This document shows positions 47,633 to 60,362 of a stretch of 64,000 bases of DNA, piece by piece; the stretch's first letter is position 1; every line of letters starts with the position of its first letter. The stretch lies in NCBI GenBank assembly GCA_949825025.1, contig OX463781.1, forward strand, positions 39,693,150-39,757,149, given 5' to 3'. The position numbers and the translations under genes were made by a program. Under the pieces are notes generated by a model. That model worked only from the letters and a program-made list of their open reading frames with translations. It was not told the origin of the DNA and did no database searches. This stretch comes from Siphlonurus alternatus (Eukaryota > Arthropoda > Insecta > Ephemeroptera > Siphlonuridae).

Positions 47633-47851
47633 GCTATAACTAGGAGTCCAAAAGCAGGCCTGAGCCAAAACCGGAACTTTTTTTTTCATGTCCCCCCACA
47701 CAATTTTTTTTTTTTTTTTTTTTTTTTTTACTCAAAGAAATGCTCTGATATGGAACTGAAATTATGATGATTAAACTCAATTGCTACATTCTATTGAACA
47801 TGTTAATAATTTTTTTCAAAATTTTAAGAACCCTAAATATGGCAGATAAAA

Positions 47852-48170
47852 ATGGAGTATTGTCCTCAATTTTTTTTATTTCAGAAATGGATAGAGGGTG
47901 CAAAGTTATGCTACCCTGATTTTTTTCAGATTTTTTAGAGCCCGGGAACTATTTTTAAAAAATTATTGAAAGTTATTTTTGTGACGTCACGAGACGCCGC
48001 TCTTTAAGATAAAGATAGGACTTGCCGCCGCGTGACGTCACAAAAAGAACTTTCAATAATTTTTTAAAAATAGTTCGCGGGCTCTAAAAAATCTGAAAAA
48101 AATCAGGGTAGCATAACTTTGCACGCTCTATCCATTTCTGCAATAAAAAAAATTGAGGACAATACTCCAT
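47852..48170. mobile_element. 'ATAGAGGGT' foldback MITE, copy 4 (triplication unit 2)
   Basis: Same structure as the copy in unit 1; duplicated with its host unit rather than by separate insertion. Confidence 0.85.
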
Positions 48171-48452
48171 TGTTAAAAGTGCGAAATGTCTTAAGGGAGT
48201 CCGTTACCGGGCTGCGTGGTGTATAACATATATGTATATATATATATATATATATCCCTTCCATGAAAATAACAATTGCAATAATTTGATAATATTTTTA
48301 CTGGTTCAAAAAAAATCAAAAACGAATAAAAACATGGTTTTTAACAAATAATACGTTTGTATTTTTTCTTCACTAGTAAAAAAATATCACGGTATTCCTG
48401 TTGTTATTTTTATGAAAAAGCTGATTTGGTTAATGGTTTAAAATTTTATTTT

Positions 48453-48484
<32 letters not shown>

Positions 48485-48702
48485 GGCTATAACTAGGAGT
48501 CCAAAAGCAGGCCTGAGCCAAAACCGGAACTTTTTTTTTTCATGTCCCCCCACACAATTTTTTTTTTTTTTTTTTTTTTTACTCAAAGAAATGCTCTGAT
48601 ATGGAACTGAAATTATGATGATTAAACTCAATTGCTACATTCTATTGAACATGTTAATAATTTTTTTCAAAATTTTAAGAACCCTTAATATGGCAGATAA
48701 AA

Positions 48703-49021
48703 ATGGAGTATTGTCCTCAATTTTTTTTATTTCAGAAATGGATAGAGGGTGCAAAGTTATGCTACCCTGATTTTTTTCAGATTTTTTAGAGCCCGGGAAC
48801 TATTTTTAAAAAATTATTGAAAGTTATTTTTGTGACGTCACGAGACGCCGCTCTTTAAGAAAAAGATAGGACTTGCCGCCGCGTGACGTCACAAAAAGAA
48901 CTTTCAATAATTTTTTAAAAATAGTTCGCGGGCTCTAAAAAATCTGAAAAAAATCAGGGTAGCATAACTTTGCACGCTCTATCCATTTCTGCAATAAAAA
49001 AAATTGAGGACAATACTCCAT
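48703..49021. mobile_element. 'ATAGAGGGT' foldback MITE, copy 5 (triplication unit 3)
   Basis: Same structure again, inside the third tandem unit. Confidence 0.85.
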
Positions 49022-49079
49022 TGTTAAAAGTGCGAAATGTCTTAAGGGAGTCCGTTACCGGGCTGCGTGGTGTATAACA

Positions 49080-49156
<77 letters not shown>

Positions 49157-49177
49157 ATATATATATATATATATATA

Positions 49178-49236
49178 TTACAAGGATATACACACCTAAG
49201 AGCTTACAGCTCGCGACGGGGTAATGGGTAGGGATA
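49178..49236 (-). mobile_element. 3'-end fragment of the 5S-derived SINE
   Basis: Matches the SINE tail at 21,727-21,780 (ACCTAAGAGCTTACAGCTCG, then GGTAATGGGTAGGGATA). The 5S head is absent, consistent with 5' truncation. Confidence 0.7.
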
Positions 49237-49385
49237 TTTTTTTAAAATAAATTAAAATAAAATTAAAGTGGAATATTAGAGTTGAGATTTTATTTTTCTT
49301 ACCAATACATATAATCATTATTTAAAAAAAAATAATAATAATAATAATCATTATTAATTATTTTTTGAATCAATTGGTTTGTCTG

Positions 49386-49802
49386 CAGTCTTTCAAACGT
49401 TATATAGAATACCCATCGTACCCATGGAAAATAGTTCATGGATGACCTGTCAATCAACTACAACAGCTGTAAAAAATGGCAGCCAACACAAAAAAAAAAA
49501 AAACATTCAAAAAAAAATTCAATACAGCTAGTGGACAGAAATATGTTAATATTTTACGAAGATTTTCCCATAAGTCGAGACAGATAATATTGCAAAGAAG
49601 TTTCAATAATTTAGCAATTATTATGCAACAGGTATCGAATGTCTTTGTATTATTTTCAGCTATACTTTATTTTTCTAGTGAAAGAACTATTTTTTTGTAT
49701 TTTGTTGGCAACATGGGTCGGAAGAATACAAATCGCAGGAATCTACGTTGTATTACTACGCCGAAGATGATTGACAGGGATATTCTAACGTTTGAAAGAC
49801 TG
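49386..49802. mobile_element. CAGTCTTTC-ended element, copy 2
   Basis: Colinear with 18,550-18,916 but about 50 bp longer, with small insertions. It carries a 115-codon open frame (49,476-49,823) that copy 1 lacks in intact form. The peptide is not recognised. Confidence 0.75.
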
Positions 49803-49837
49803 TATTTTTTTTTCTTCGGTTAAAACTCCATTGCATT

Positions 49838-49968
49838 GCAGTCGTCGCCTCGGAAAATTTCTTCTTGCAGCCTTGTTGATCACCATGCCAAATAAAAATA
49901 ACACAGAGCTTGGTTATAACTGACAAACAAGGCTGCAAGTGGAAAATTTTCCAAGCTAGGCGACGAGA
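49838..49968. mobile_element. Small foldback MITE next to the 3-kb palindrome
   Basis: Inverted arms sharing GTCGCCT, GGAAAATTT and TTGCAGCCTTGTT with their complements, around a ~50-bp centre. Confidence 0.6.
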
Positions 49969-49978
49969 ACACCCGGCC

Positions 49979-52900
49979 GCGTATTTAGGTTCCAGTACCC
50001 GTTACAGCACTTCGCGCTGAAATTTGAATTATTTCGCATTTCGAGTTTCACTTTTTCTCTTTTTGCCGATAATCAATTCAAATATTAAAAAAATACCATT
50101 TCCTCGCTATACTTATCTCACAGAGTTCTTACGATTGCTTTACATTAAAATGTTGAATTACAGCTGGAATAATATAAAATTTAGCCAATTAATTCATACT
50201 TATTTTCCCCAAATCGAGTTTGTGCTCTCTCTGTTATTGCAATATTAATATTAAACTCGAGTACGTTGAAAAATAATATTTTATACTACGTACAGTTTTC
50301 GGAATTTATTTTTATGGCTATAATTAATAAAAATGGCATGAGTTAAAATAAAAATTAATTTATTGAGAGTTCTGCCATGAAGGCACTGGTATATATAGCA
50401 TTTAAACAGCGCTTGAAAAAAAAAAATCTTTTATGATGTGTGTTAATATTGCTTCCAATGCTTTTATTGTGTTATATTATTGCATAGTTTTCTACAACTA
50501 ATATTATGAAGAGCTATTAGCGCAAAAAAAAAAAAAAAAAATAGATATATATATATATATATATATCTATACACTAAAAATTAAATTAAGCTATTGATAT
50601 TATACTGCAATGAGACAATTATAATATTCAATCTCACGATTAATTATAATATCAATATGCAAAAAATATATATGCAACAAACATTAGCAAATATTTTTTC
50701 TCTTTTTTCTACGGAAAATCTTATAATACTATATTTTACCATTGTTAACACATCAAGCATGATAAAGCTGTGGCAATGCGTAATTACAGCCTATAATAAT
50801 TCATGTATATTAAGTTATAATAAATGCAATGTTTGTTAAATTTCCGTGCTAAAAAAAATCTAAAGATTATATACAATAGACAAGCTTATAGTTCCGTGGA
50901 AATTCTGTTGCATTTTTGAATGGAGCACTTTGAGTTATGTATTATATATTTTTTTAATATATTAAAACTAAAACGTCCTCAAAATACTTGTTGTCAAATG
51001 TTTGCATGAATATGACGTTGCAGTATTATTAAGCACAGTTTTAATTAATTAAGAGTGTTGGAGGGTCCAAGCATATTTAAAAAAAGGAAAGTATATTATA
51101 TTTTCATAACATATATTCAAACTCATAAGATCCTCTGTTCAAATACATAATACATTTAATGAGAAAAAACAATCGTATGTGATGGTCTTAATACATCAAA
51201 TGCTACATTTCTGTTTCGGTATGAATTATTTTTGAAAAAATTAATTGAATTAAATATCCTAACTCAACCTTTTTCTTCCGAACAATTTTATGTGACGCAA
51301 GTATGTGAGGCAGATCAAGTTGCTGAATTCCTCGATCGTCAGCAGTTTAAATCACACTATGCTGTCAGTAAGCCTCTTTTTTCATGTCAATTATAAATAT
51401 ACTACCCATGATTAAGGAAAATATATTGTAATTTATATAAACATTAATTAAGTATATAGTTAAATTGCATGCAGTAATTTTTTAGACGAGTATCGTTTCT
51501 ACAGCAAAAATCTAATTTGATTGTTGAAACAGATGAATTCACAAACCAAACAAAATTGCTATATATATTTTGCTATGCAATATGTTTGTGTCCCATTAAT
51601 ATTAGTATTTTTATCCACTGCATCATATTCAATTTTTAAAAAGTCAAAAGGAACCTTTAATAATGCATGAACACAGTTACAAATTATACTGTACAGTACA
51701 GAAGAATTCAGCAACTTGATCTGCCTCACATAAAATTGTTCGGAAGAAAAAGGTTGAGTTAGTTTATTTAATTAATTTAATTTTTTCATAAATTAATTCA
51801 TATTGAAACAGAATTTGATTTGATGTATTAAGACCATCACATACGTTTGTTTTTTCTCATTAAATGTATTATGTATTTGAACAGAGGATCTTATGAGTTT
51901 GAATATATGTTATGAAAATATAATATACTTTCCTTTTTTTAAATATGCTTGGACCCTCCAACACTCTTAATTAATTAAAACTGTGCTTAATAATACTGCA
52001 ACGTCATATTCATGCAAACATTTGACAACAAGTATTTTGAGGACGTTTTAGTTTTAATATATTAAAAAAATATATAATACATAACTCAAAGTGCTCCATT
52101 CAAAAATGCAACAGAATTTCCACGGAACTATAAGCTTGTCTATTGTATATAATCTTTAGATTTTTTTTAGCACGGAAATTTAACAAACATTGCATTTATT
52201 ATAACTTAATATACATGAATTATTATAGGCTGTAATTACGCATTGCTATAGCTTTATGTGTTAACAATGTTAAAAAATGTAGTAAATTTCACGTAGAAAA
52301 AGAGAAAAAAATATTTGCTAATGTTTGTTAATTGCATTTATTTGCATATATAATAATAATTAATCATGAGTGTCTAAGTGTGAAATAATAATTGTCTCAT
52401 TGCAGTATAATATCAATCGCTTAATTTAATTTTTAGTATTTTTTTATGCGCTAGCTCTTCATTATATATGTTGTAGCAAACTATATAGCCCAATTGCATT
52501 GGCAGCAAAGACATCATAAACTATTGTGTTTATGTTTGTTTTGTTTTACATTCAAGCGCTGTGTAAATGCTATATATATCAGTGCTTTCATGGCAGAACT
52601 CTCATTAAATTATTTTTTAACTCATGCCATATTTATTAATTAGCCATAAAAATAAATTCCGAAAACTGTACGTAGTATAAAATATTATTTTTCAACGTAC
52701 TCGAGTTTAATATTAATATTGCAATAACAGAGAGCACAAACTCGGTTTGGGGAAAATAAGTATGAATTAACTGGCTAAATTTTATATTATTCCAGCTGTA
52801 ATTCAACATCTTTATGGAAAGCAATCGTAAGAACTCTGTGAGATAAGTATAGCGAGGAAATCAAAATTGAACTTTGCGAGGAAATGGTATTTTTTTAATA

Positions 52901-53005
52901 TTTGAATTGATTAGCGGCAAAAAGAGAAAAAAGTGAAACTCGAAATGCGAAATAATTCAAATTTCAGCGCGAAGTGCTGTAAAGGGTACTGGAACCTAAA
53001 TACGC
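49979..53005. mobile_element. 3-kb palindromic foldback with 9-bp target duplication
   Basis: Termini GCGTATTTAGGTTCCAGTAC and exact complement; flanked by CACCCGGCC on both sides (49,970-49,978; 53,006-53,014). Arms of about 1.3-1.35 kb pair along their length. The central ~370 bp (about 51,335-51,700) is unpaired and AT-rich. No transposase or other coding frame. The arms have drifted more in their distal half (for example 50,500-50,700 against 52,300-52,550). Confidence 0.88.
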
Positions 53006-53110
53006 CACCCGGCCGATAAAATGAGTTAGTTGATTTTGACGGAAAACCATCGCCGTCATATTTCTTACTCAATAAAAATTAATACCACTGAACTCTAACA
53101 GGAAAATAGT

Positions 53111-55592
53111 TCAACTATTATCTTTATTCCATTTCAAGACATCTCTTATCATTTCACCAACTGTAAAATTATGATTTAAAATATTAACTTCATCAAATTC
53201 TTTTATTTTTTCAAAATTTTCTTTATCAAATTGCCAACGAAAATTTAATAACAAATGTACTGCGAAATTATCCCTCCATTGCGGCCAATACTTTTGGTAC
53301 ACACTAAATGCAAGGCCAATGTGAGCACCAAACAGAAGTTTGACACGGTGCACCAACTCAGGGTGAGGAATGAGCACCGTGGTGGTGGGTCTCTCGCCAG
53401 CGTTGTAGTACCACTTGTCCGCGTGGTAGTTATTTCGGTAAGAGTCGAGCCATAAAGGTAAGAATCGTGCCTTAGAGTGGGCAATTAGAGTTTGAGAGCC
53501 CAAAAACTGATCCTCATCCCATGCAAGAGCCATTTCAAAATGTCTATATTTCTCTAAACTTTTAACAATGTATGAATCATTATCAACATAAATACCCCCA
53601 TATTCCATTAATATTTTAATTCTTGTTACGTCACTTGCATGATGTTTGTGCCACCCTGTACTAAAATTTTGTCCAAAAATATTTATTGGTAATTCAATAT
53701 TTTTTATTTGAAATATTTTATTAAATTCTTTATTTTTTAATAATAAATCCCAATATTTACCAGTAAAATTTAGAACATTTGAATGAATATAAAGATGATC
53801 AGGACGGTGATTTTTAACAGCTGCTAATATACAAATAACGTCTGTAAATTTAAATTGTGGTTGATCGAAACGAAGAAAATGTATGATATTTGGAACGATG
53901 GCTGTTGCAACACCACTTTCATTATTAAATCCTTCAAAATCACTTGACATGAAGTACTGAGTTCGAGGCGCGGCAAACGTGCGAGGTTTAGTTGGAGTTA
54001 CTGAGGTTTGCTTCGTTAGGTTGGGCTGATTAATGAGAGTGGGTTTTTTTACGAGGGTTTCACTGACTGCTTGTTTTACTACGGTAGTAGCAATCGATTG
54101 CTTAATTACTGTGGAGGCAACCGTTTGTTTGACAGTGGCTGCCACGTTAATTTGCTGTTTTATAGGAACGGAGACTACAGGCTGCTTTGGTGGGACCACT
54201 GATGGTTTTACAGGAGCGGCAATGACTTGTTTAGGGGTAACAATGGGTTGTTTTGCTAGAGTAAGTAGGGCGATGGGTTGTTTTAAAGGGGTACCAGCGA
54301 TGGGCTGTTTAGGTGGGACAACTGCACTAACCGATGGTTTTGCGGGAGCGGCAATGATTTTTTTAGGGCTAACAAAAGGTTGTTTTGCAAAAGTAACTGG
54401 GGCGATGGGCTGTTTTAAGGGGGTGCCAGTGATTGGCTGTTTAGGTGGGACAACACTAACCGATGGCTTTGCGGGAGTAGCAACGATTTGTTTAGGGGAA
54501 ACAACGGATTGTTTTGCAAAGGTATCCGGGGCGATAGGTTGCTTCATTGGGCCACCAGCGATGGGCTGCTTAGCAAGGACGGTCGAGGGTGGTAAATCTG
54601 ATTCAGAGGTCATTTCAAGGACATTGTTCTCAAGGTCAGCAGGTTGATTTTCTCCAGGAGGAAACAAAAGACCGTTGTGATTTTCATCGGCAGATCTAAT
54701 GTCTAAGCTGTGTTGACGAGCGATGGGGACCATGTTGTTGTTCATCAGGTTCACGAGATGCAGGAGCGTGATGGAAGTGGTGACCACAGTCGTGGTGATC
54801 AACAGCACGAGGAGAAATCGTGGCGAGAAAAGACGACGACACCAAACTATCCCAGGGATTCGTCTCATCTTTCTGCAACATATTCAGACGTTTAATAATA
54901 CCTCATTTTTCATGCACTATATAACATTTTTTATTTACTAATTTTAATACAATCATAATTCGTAATCAAATAAAATAAATTTTTACATATAATATATATA
55001 GCAATATTTAATTCTTTTGATATTTTAGACCAGCTACATTCAACAAAAATTTAAATTATTTTGTCGGGAATTCTCATTATTCATATATTATATATACTCA
55101 TACAAAAACTTGTTTCGTTTCGTAAAAAAAAATAAATAAAATAATAATAATAATTAAATAATTAGCTATATAGTTGATTTTTTTTAATTGTTTTTATTGA
55201 TAAAAATAACAATATATAAAATTTTACCATGGCCGGAAGCCTTATAAGTAGGTGCTGGTTTACAATCATATTATTACATTTCAAATGAGCTCGGCAGAAA
55301 AAAGTAATTTATAAATATACAACAAGCATCATAGTGCAAACAATTAAAAAATAACAAACGAAAATATTAAGATATGAACCATTTTTTAATTTTAGTTTTA
55401 AGTTTGATTTTACCCTTTGTCTCTTTATTTAATAAACAATGGAATTTTATTCCAAAATTTTAGGTAAGAGGACATCCAAGGTTCTATAGTAATAATAATG
55501 CAATAATAATTAATTGATCATATAATGACAATAATTTTTGTTTCTTACCCCTGAATATCACGAGACACGTGCTTCATAGACTTGTAAATCAT
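53111..55592 (-). CDS. GT32-like (DXD) Golgi glycosyltransferase with repetitive stem
   Basis: Predicted type II membrane enzyme that transfers a sugar to a lipid or protein glycan; the substrate is unknown. The main exon (53,111-54,872) is preceded by a small in-frame exon (55,549-55,592, MIYKSMKHVSRDIQG), giving 601 aa. Alternatively translation starts at the internal Met of 54,868 (585 aa). Counting from that Met: membrane anchor 17-42 (FLLVLLITTTVVTTSITLL); a Lys/Pro/Val-rich stem about 95-300 with three ~42-aa repeats (KQPIAGTPLKQPIA) and further KQ-rich units; catalytic domain about 325-585. The domain shows SDVTRIKILMEYGGIYVDND with the DXD motif at 429-431, the metal/nucleotide-sugar site of the family that includes alpha-1,4-galactosyltransferase. 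Four N-glycosylation sequons lie in the catalytic part. No disabling mutation seen. Confidence 0.85.
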
Positions 55593-57798
55593 TGTAGTTG
55601 AAAATGCTCCACCTAAGTTGAAACTGAAATGGACACAAAAATTAATTGAGGAACATATTATACATTCTTATGCAGTTTTGAGAAAAAAACGAAGTCATCT
55701 AGCTTGAGGTGCAAAATATAATGAAGAAAATGTCTCTCGAGACAAATAAGAAAGTATTTTTGATAATGATATCAAATATTATTATTACGCATAATAAATA
55801 TAGTATAATATTAGTATATATACACAAATTTATTTATTTTAATTAGACCTCTGGCGCTAATGATTAATGATATATTTTTTTAAAGACCGAAGCTATATAT
55901 CAAGCACAGCCCGCTGTTTACATAAATTGGCCTTATTGCCATACCAGATAAGCCGAGTTTAATACCTCAGATAATCATATACAGAGTGTGAGTTGAGTAT
56001 CGAGATAAAGCCCACTTCAAATATCAGAATTAAGCCTCATGAATCAGATTATTATAATGTAAACGTGTGTCCACAATGTAGCATGTATGTGAGAGTTATT
56101 TGTTTTTAACATTATATATACGAGAGGTAATTTTAACTTAATATTGAACTCGATAATTTGTTGTCATCATGTTTTTTAAACTTGCATAACAAAATGATTA
56201 TATCAAAGTATATTTTTAAAAGTACAATATGTATTAAAAATTTAAAAATGTTTTTTTTAAATAATTTAATAAAACGTTCTATTATAACTACAAGATTCAA
56301 CAATTATTATATATATACAGAGCACGTATGTCATATATGATGATATATGTATCAAACTTATATATTAATGACATTAAATCAATCAAACATTACAAGAAAA
56401 TAATAATAATAATAATTATGCAGGTAAATTAATTAAGTTTTCATCATCATTCCTTCATAAATGCATTTTTTTTTTGTTAAAAAGAAGAATGCATTCGATC
56501 GTGTCAGGGTGTAACATATATTGCAGTTCTGTCTTCTGTCACACAAAAATTATTAAATGTCACACACGATTAAAAAAAAATGACACTAAAACATTACATG
56601 ATCCAATTAATATGTAAAACATACCTTGCATTCTTTATGTATAACATAATATAATTGTTTAATTTTTATATATATATTAATTTCACTGCACTTATACCGT
56701 GTACTTCTTTAGTTTCAAAATTCAATGAAATCCAAATTCTATCCATGAAATAAAGTATAATTAATCATTAATTAATTATATATGAAACAATTATTTTAAG
56801 ACTGAAATATAAACTAAATAATGTTATATGCACGTAATTGAAGCACTGGTTAACAATATAAAGTGTTGTTATAATTTGAAACACTGGGTAAAACAAGCTG
56901 TACAACAAATTCTTATCACTCGTTTAACAAGAGAACAGAGTATTTGATTCTACTCACATGGCTCTTCAAGTATCACTTCACATTTACAGATAAGTTGACC
57001 GCATCCACAACTAGTTGCACTAATAGCAATTAAAATGACTGCTCTATATATTACGAGGTATTGATGATTTATTAATTCTGTATACGTAATTGCTATTTGC
57101 AATAATCGTTAGTGATAATTCAATACTTTTTATTTTAATATGATTATAATTTGTGGAGATTCATTATTTTACTACTTAATTTTTAATAGCTTATATATAC
57201 GGAAATTCACTAATTGATTTTATTATCATTAACTTTAGTAAAATTATATTGATAATTGATAGAGTAATTAGTTCATGATAATGATTTGGATCTTTAAATT
57301 TTTGTTTATTTTTTTCTGCAATATTTTTTTAAATTATGCATACTCTAGCTCACTTCCACAACTTTAACTGAACTTCAATATTCACTATAATACTCCTTCT
57401 TTTAATATTTTACGACACAAATAAAAAAAAAATAATAAGTATATTGCAGTAATGATAATAAATTTTGAAAAGTCCATGATAATTTAAGTGAAAAAAAACG
57501 TTCCTTATATTTACAATTTAGATAAGAAATGAAAAAAACAAATATCGATTATGAACATGGCGTGAGCACCCCATGATATTGTAATATTGTAGTTGTGTCA
57601 TCTATTTTACCAACCTGTCAAACCTCTAATATTAATATAGTACTCCTCTTTTCTATAATAATGGAAAAGTTATGCGCGCTATAACTAGCATTCGCACGTT
57701 GTATTTTTGAATAAAGTAAAAATTGAAAATCATTATAACCATATAATATTTATTTATATTAAATGCATATATTATATATATAATATATATACACACAC

Positions 57799-57851
<53 letters not shown>

Positions 57852-58070
57852 TATGTACATGGAACATAAGGTTCGGTCATCAATAAAAATTTATTCTTTC
57901 TGATTGTTTATTTACAAACAGAGCTAAAGTTTGTAAATACGTTTGTAAATACACCATCTCAAATGAAATTATAATCAATTATACAATTATATAAGATTTG
58001 CCTGTTTATAAATGCACAATCGATTCATAAATCAGATGAACCTTCCATATTACACATGCAGCTAGGGAAC
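54880..58070. other. Intron and AT-rich intergenic DNA
   Basis: Apart from the small candidate exon at 55,549-55,592, no gene is supportable. It contains a (TA)n tract at about 57,797-57,848. Confidence 0.4.
55549..55592 (-). CDS. Candidate first coding exon of the glycosyltransferase
   Basis: ATG at 55,592 followed by 14 codons and two bases to donor TTCAGGG|GTAAGA. Joining to acceptor GTTGCAG|AAAGATG (54,872) continues in frame with the main exon. It adds a short basic cytoplasmic tail, sensible for a type II protein. Confidence 0.55.
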
Positions 58071-58077
58071 ACAATGC

Positions 58078-58396
58078 ATGGAGTATCGACCTCATTTTTT
58101 TTATTGCTGCAGAAATGGATAGAGGGTGCAAAGTTATGCTACCCTGATTTTTTTCTGATTTTTTTGAGACCGGAAACTATTTTTAAAAAATTATTGAAAG
58201 TACTTTTCGTGTCGTCACGAGACGCCGCTCCTTAAGAAAAAGATAGAACTTGCCGCCTCGTGACGTCACAAAAAAAGACTTTCAATAATTTTTAAAAAAT
58301 AGTTCCTGGTCTCAAAAAAATCTGAAAAAAATCAGGGTAGCATAACTTTGCACCCTCTATCCATTTATGCAGTAAAAAAAAATAAGGTCGATACTC
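58078..58396. mobile_element. 'ATAGAGGGT' foldback MITE, copy 6
   Basis: Independent insertion related to those in the triplication: GATAGAGGGTGCAAAGTTAT near one end and complement at the other. The outer termini differ slightly (ATGGAGTATCGACCTCATTT). Confidence 0.8.
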
Positions 58397-58740
58397 AATC
58401 TGCATCATCTAATAATTTATTATTTTTATTATTATTATTATTTGTATTTACACTATTTACGAACAAATATCGATCTTTCTTATGTTTCCTGTATACAGAT
58501 GGTTCATCTGATTATTGATTATGATTATAATCGATTATAAAATATTACGTATTTACGAACAGACCTATATATTTACTATTATTATTTATTAATTTTTATA
58601 CTCTGCGTGAAACATAAAGTGTGTAAAACGGAAGTCAATAATTACTATGCGATAGTAATTAAGGCACTTAATTTTACTTATACTTACATACTCTAATTAT
58701 TCAGGGTATAATTACATTAATTACTATTTAATAGTGTATA

Positions 58741-58797
<57 letters not shown>
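58741..58797. repeat. (TA)n microsatellite
   Basis: Uninterrupted TA dinucleotides preceded by TATTAATA. Confidence 0.9.
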
Positions 58798-58799
<2 letters not shown>

Positions 58800-59190
58800 T
58801 TAATTACGCCATGGCATGTACGTTCCACATGTACACTCCTATATACAGTCAGTTTGCACAATGTCTGAAATAATTATTATAATTATACCATCCTCATATA
58901 ATATAAATAATATATTTATACATATTATGTAATACAATGATTAATAAATAAAAATATCTGCAATAATAAATAACCCCTCTAGCATAACCTCACCATTTTT
59001 TTTTTTGTACGGAAATAGATTACTCATTGGATAACAACTATAGGGATTACAATTTTTGTCAGAATTTTTTGTTCATACTTTTTCCGCTTTAAAAGAGCTT
59101 TTGCGGGTCTTGACTCCCCCCCCCCTTTATTCCCTCCTTCCTTGGTTTGCTATACGTTAATACATTATTCTGATATGAGATATACATATA

Positions 59191-59381
59191 GGGGGGCATT
59201 CACAAAGCACTTTAACCCCATCTTTAGCCCCAAGTTTTATCCCTACTGGTCCCTACTGGTACTAAACATGGTGATAAACCAGGGGCTAACCATGTTTAGC
59301 TCCTAGTTTAGCACCATGTTTAGTACCAGGGATAAAACTTGGGGCTAAAGTTGGGGTTAAAGTGCTTTGTGAATGCCCCCC
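59191..59381. mobile_element. GGGGGGCATTCAC-ended MITE, copy 1
   Basis: 191 bp; termini GGGGGGCATTCACAAAGCAC and complement, ATA on each side. G-rich ends and a 3-bp flank suggest PIF/Harbinger, but weakly. The interior is repeated GCTAAAC/GTTTAGC motifs. Copy 2 is at 63,138-63,346. Confidence 0.7.
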
Positions 59382-60257
59382 ATAATAGACTATACTTTCC
59401 CTTGAGGTTTTAGAAGCATTGAAGAAAAATATGTTGATTGTCATTAATTAAACATTCTTAATAAGTGTTGCATATTAATAGTGCTAATGAAATGGTTCAC
59501 AACTAACATAATAATATTATTTATAAACGATATTTTGTATACATGCCTTTTTCTCAATTTGCTTAGAGTTGTTATGACGCACATATATTATTCATGCACG
59601 AGGAAGAGATTTTTCAAACAACCAACTTACGCAACGTACGGCCAGGAATCTTGCAAGCAACTAAAACGGCATCATATTATTTAATATATTTTAGATATAT
59701 ATAAATATGTATATATTCAGAACACAGACTACTGATGGTTAATTAAGTGTAGCTATAGTCCAATTAACAAGAATGCAATAACTCATATACAAACATAATT
59801 ATTATATTCATAGTTCGTCAGTGTACTCAGTATAAGCAAGGAACTGAGATAATATTATCTCAGTTCCTTGGTATAAGCAATGCAATGTTAATTAACATAC
59901 ACATGCGGAAGTTATTTTAGTTATTTTAAAATGAAAACTTGGCTACATATATAATACACGTTATATTTATATATATTCACAATTTGTAAATATTGTAAGA
60001 ACTAATATTAGAAAAATGTTTTCTAATACCCCGTAAGAAATTTAAATTGTCGTAGTCACCTGAAAAGTGTCTTGCTGCCGTGACGGGGCGTCCCTAAAGT
60101 TAGCCTAATTAGAGTGAGAATTAAGGAATCTTTTTTTTTTTTTATTTATTTTTTTTATTTTTAACTTTTGTTGGTTGCATAAAGCATATATCACATTGCA
60201 GCCGGATTCCTCTCGCCATATATATACGAGTAACATGCAACCCAGCTCGCCACATGA

Positions 60258-60362
60258 CGTGAGGTGGCACATTAATGTGCGGGGTTAGAGCTACCCCAAG
60301 CTAGACAACCCTTTGTTGTGGCCAGCCCAACTCAGGACGCTCTACCCTAGATGCGACAATAT
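60258..60362. repeat. Relic related to the hairpin module of the big foldback
   Basis: GGCCAGCCCAACTCAGGACG followed by CTACCCTAGATGCGA matches the module at 35,294-35,350 / 41,043-41,105. The rest is unrelated, so only part of that module is present here. Confidence 0.6.

Larger units (their letters stand above)
46511..49090. repeat. Tandem triplication of a ~870-bp unit
   Basis: Units begin with CCCTTCCATGAAAATAACAA at 46,511, 47,386 and 48,256 (875 and 870 bp apart). They are nearly identical apart from poly-T and TA lengths and a few substitutions. Each contains two long poly-T runs, an 'ATAGAGGGT' foldback MITE and a TA run at its end. Confidence 0.9.

Noticed and set aside
46790..48590. 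Lysine-run peptides from the poly-T tracts
   Set aside because: They are translations of homopolymer runs inside the triplicated repeat.
54033..54647. 204-codon plus-strand frame opposite the glycosyltransferase stem
   Set aside because: Antisense of a repetitive Lys/Pro/Val-rich coding region; no recognised content and no splice support.
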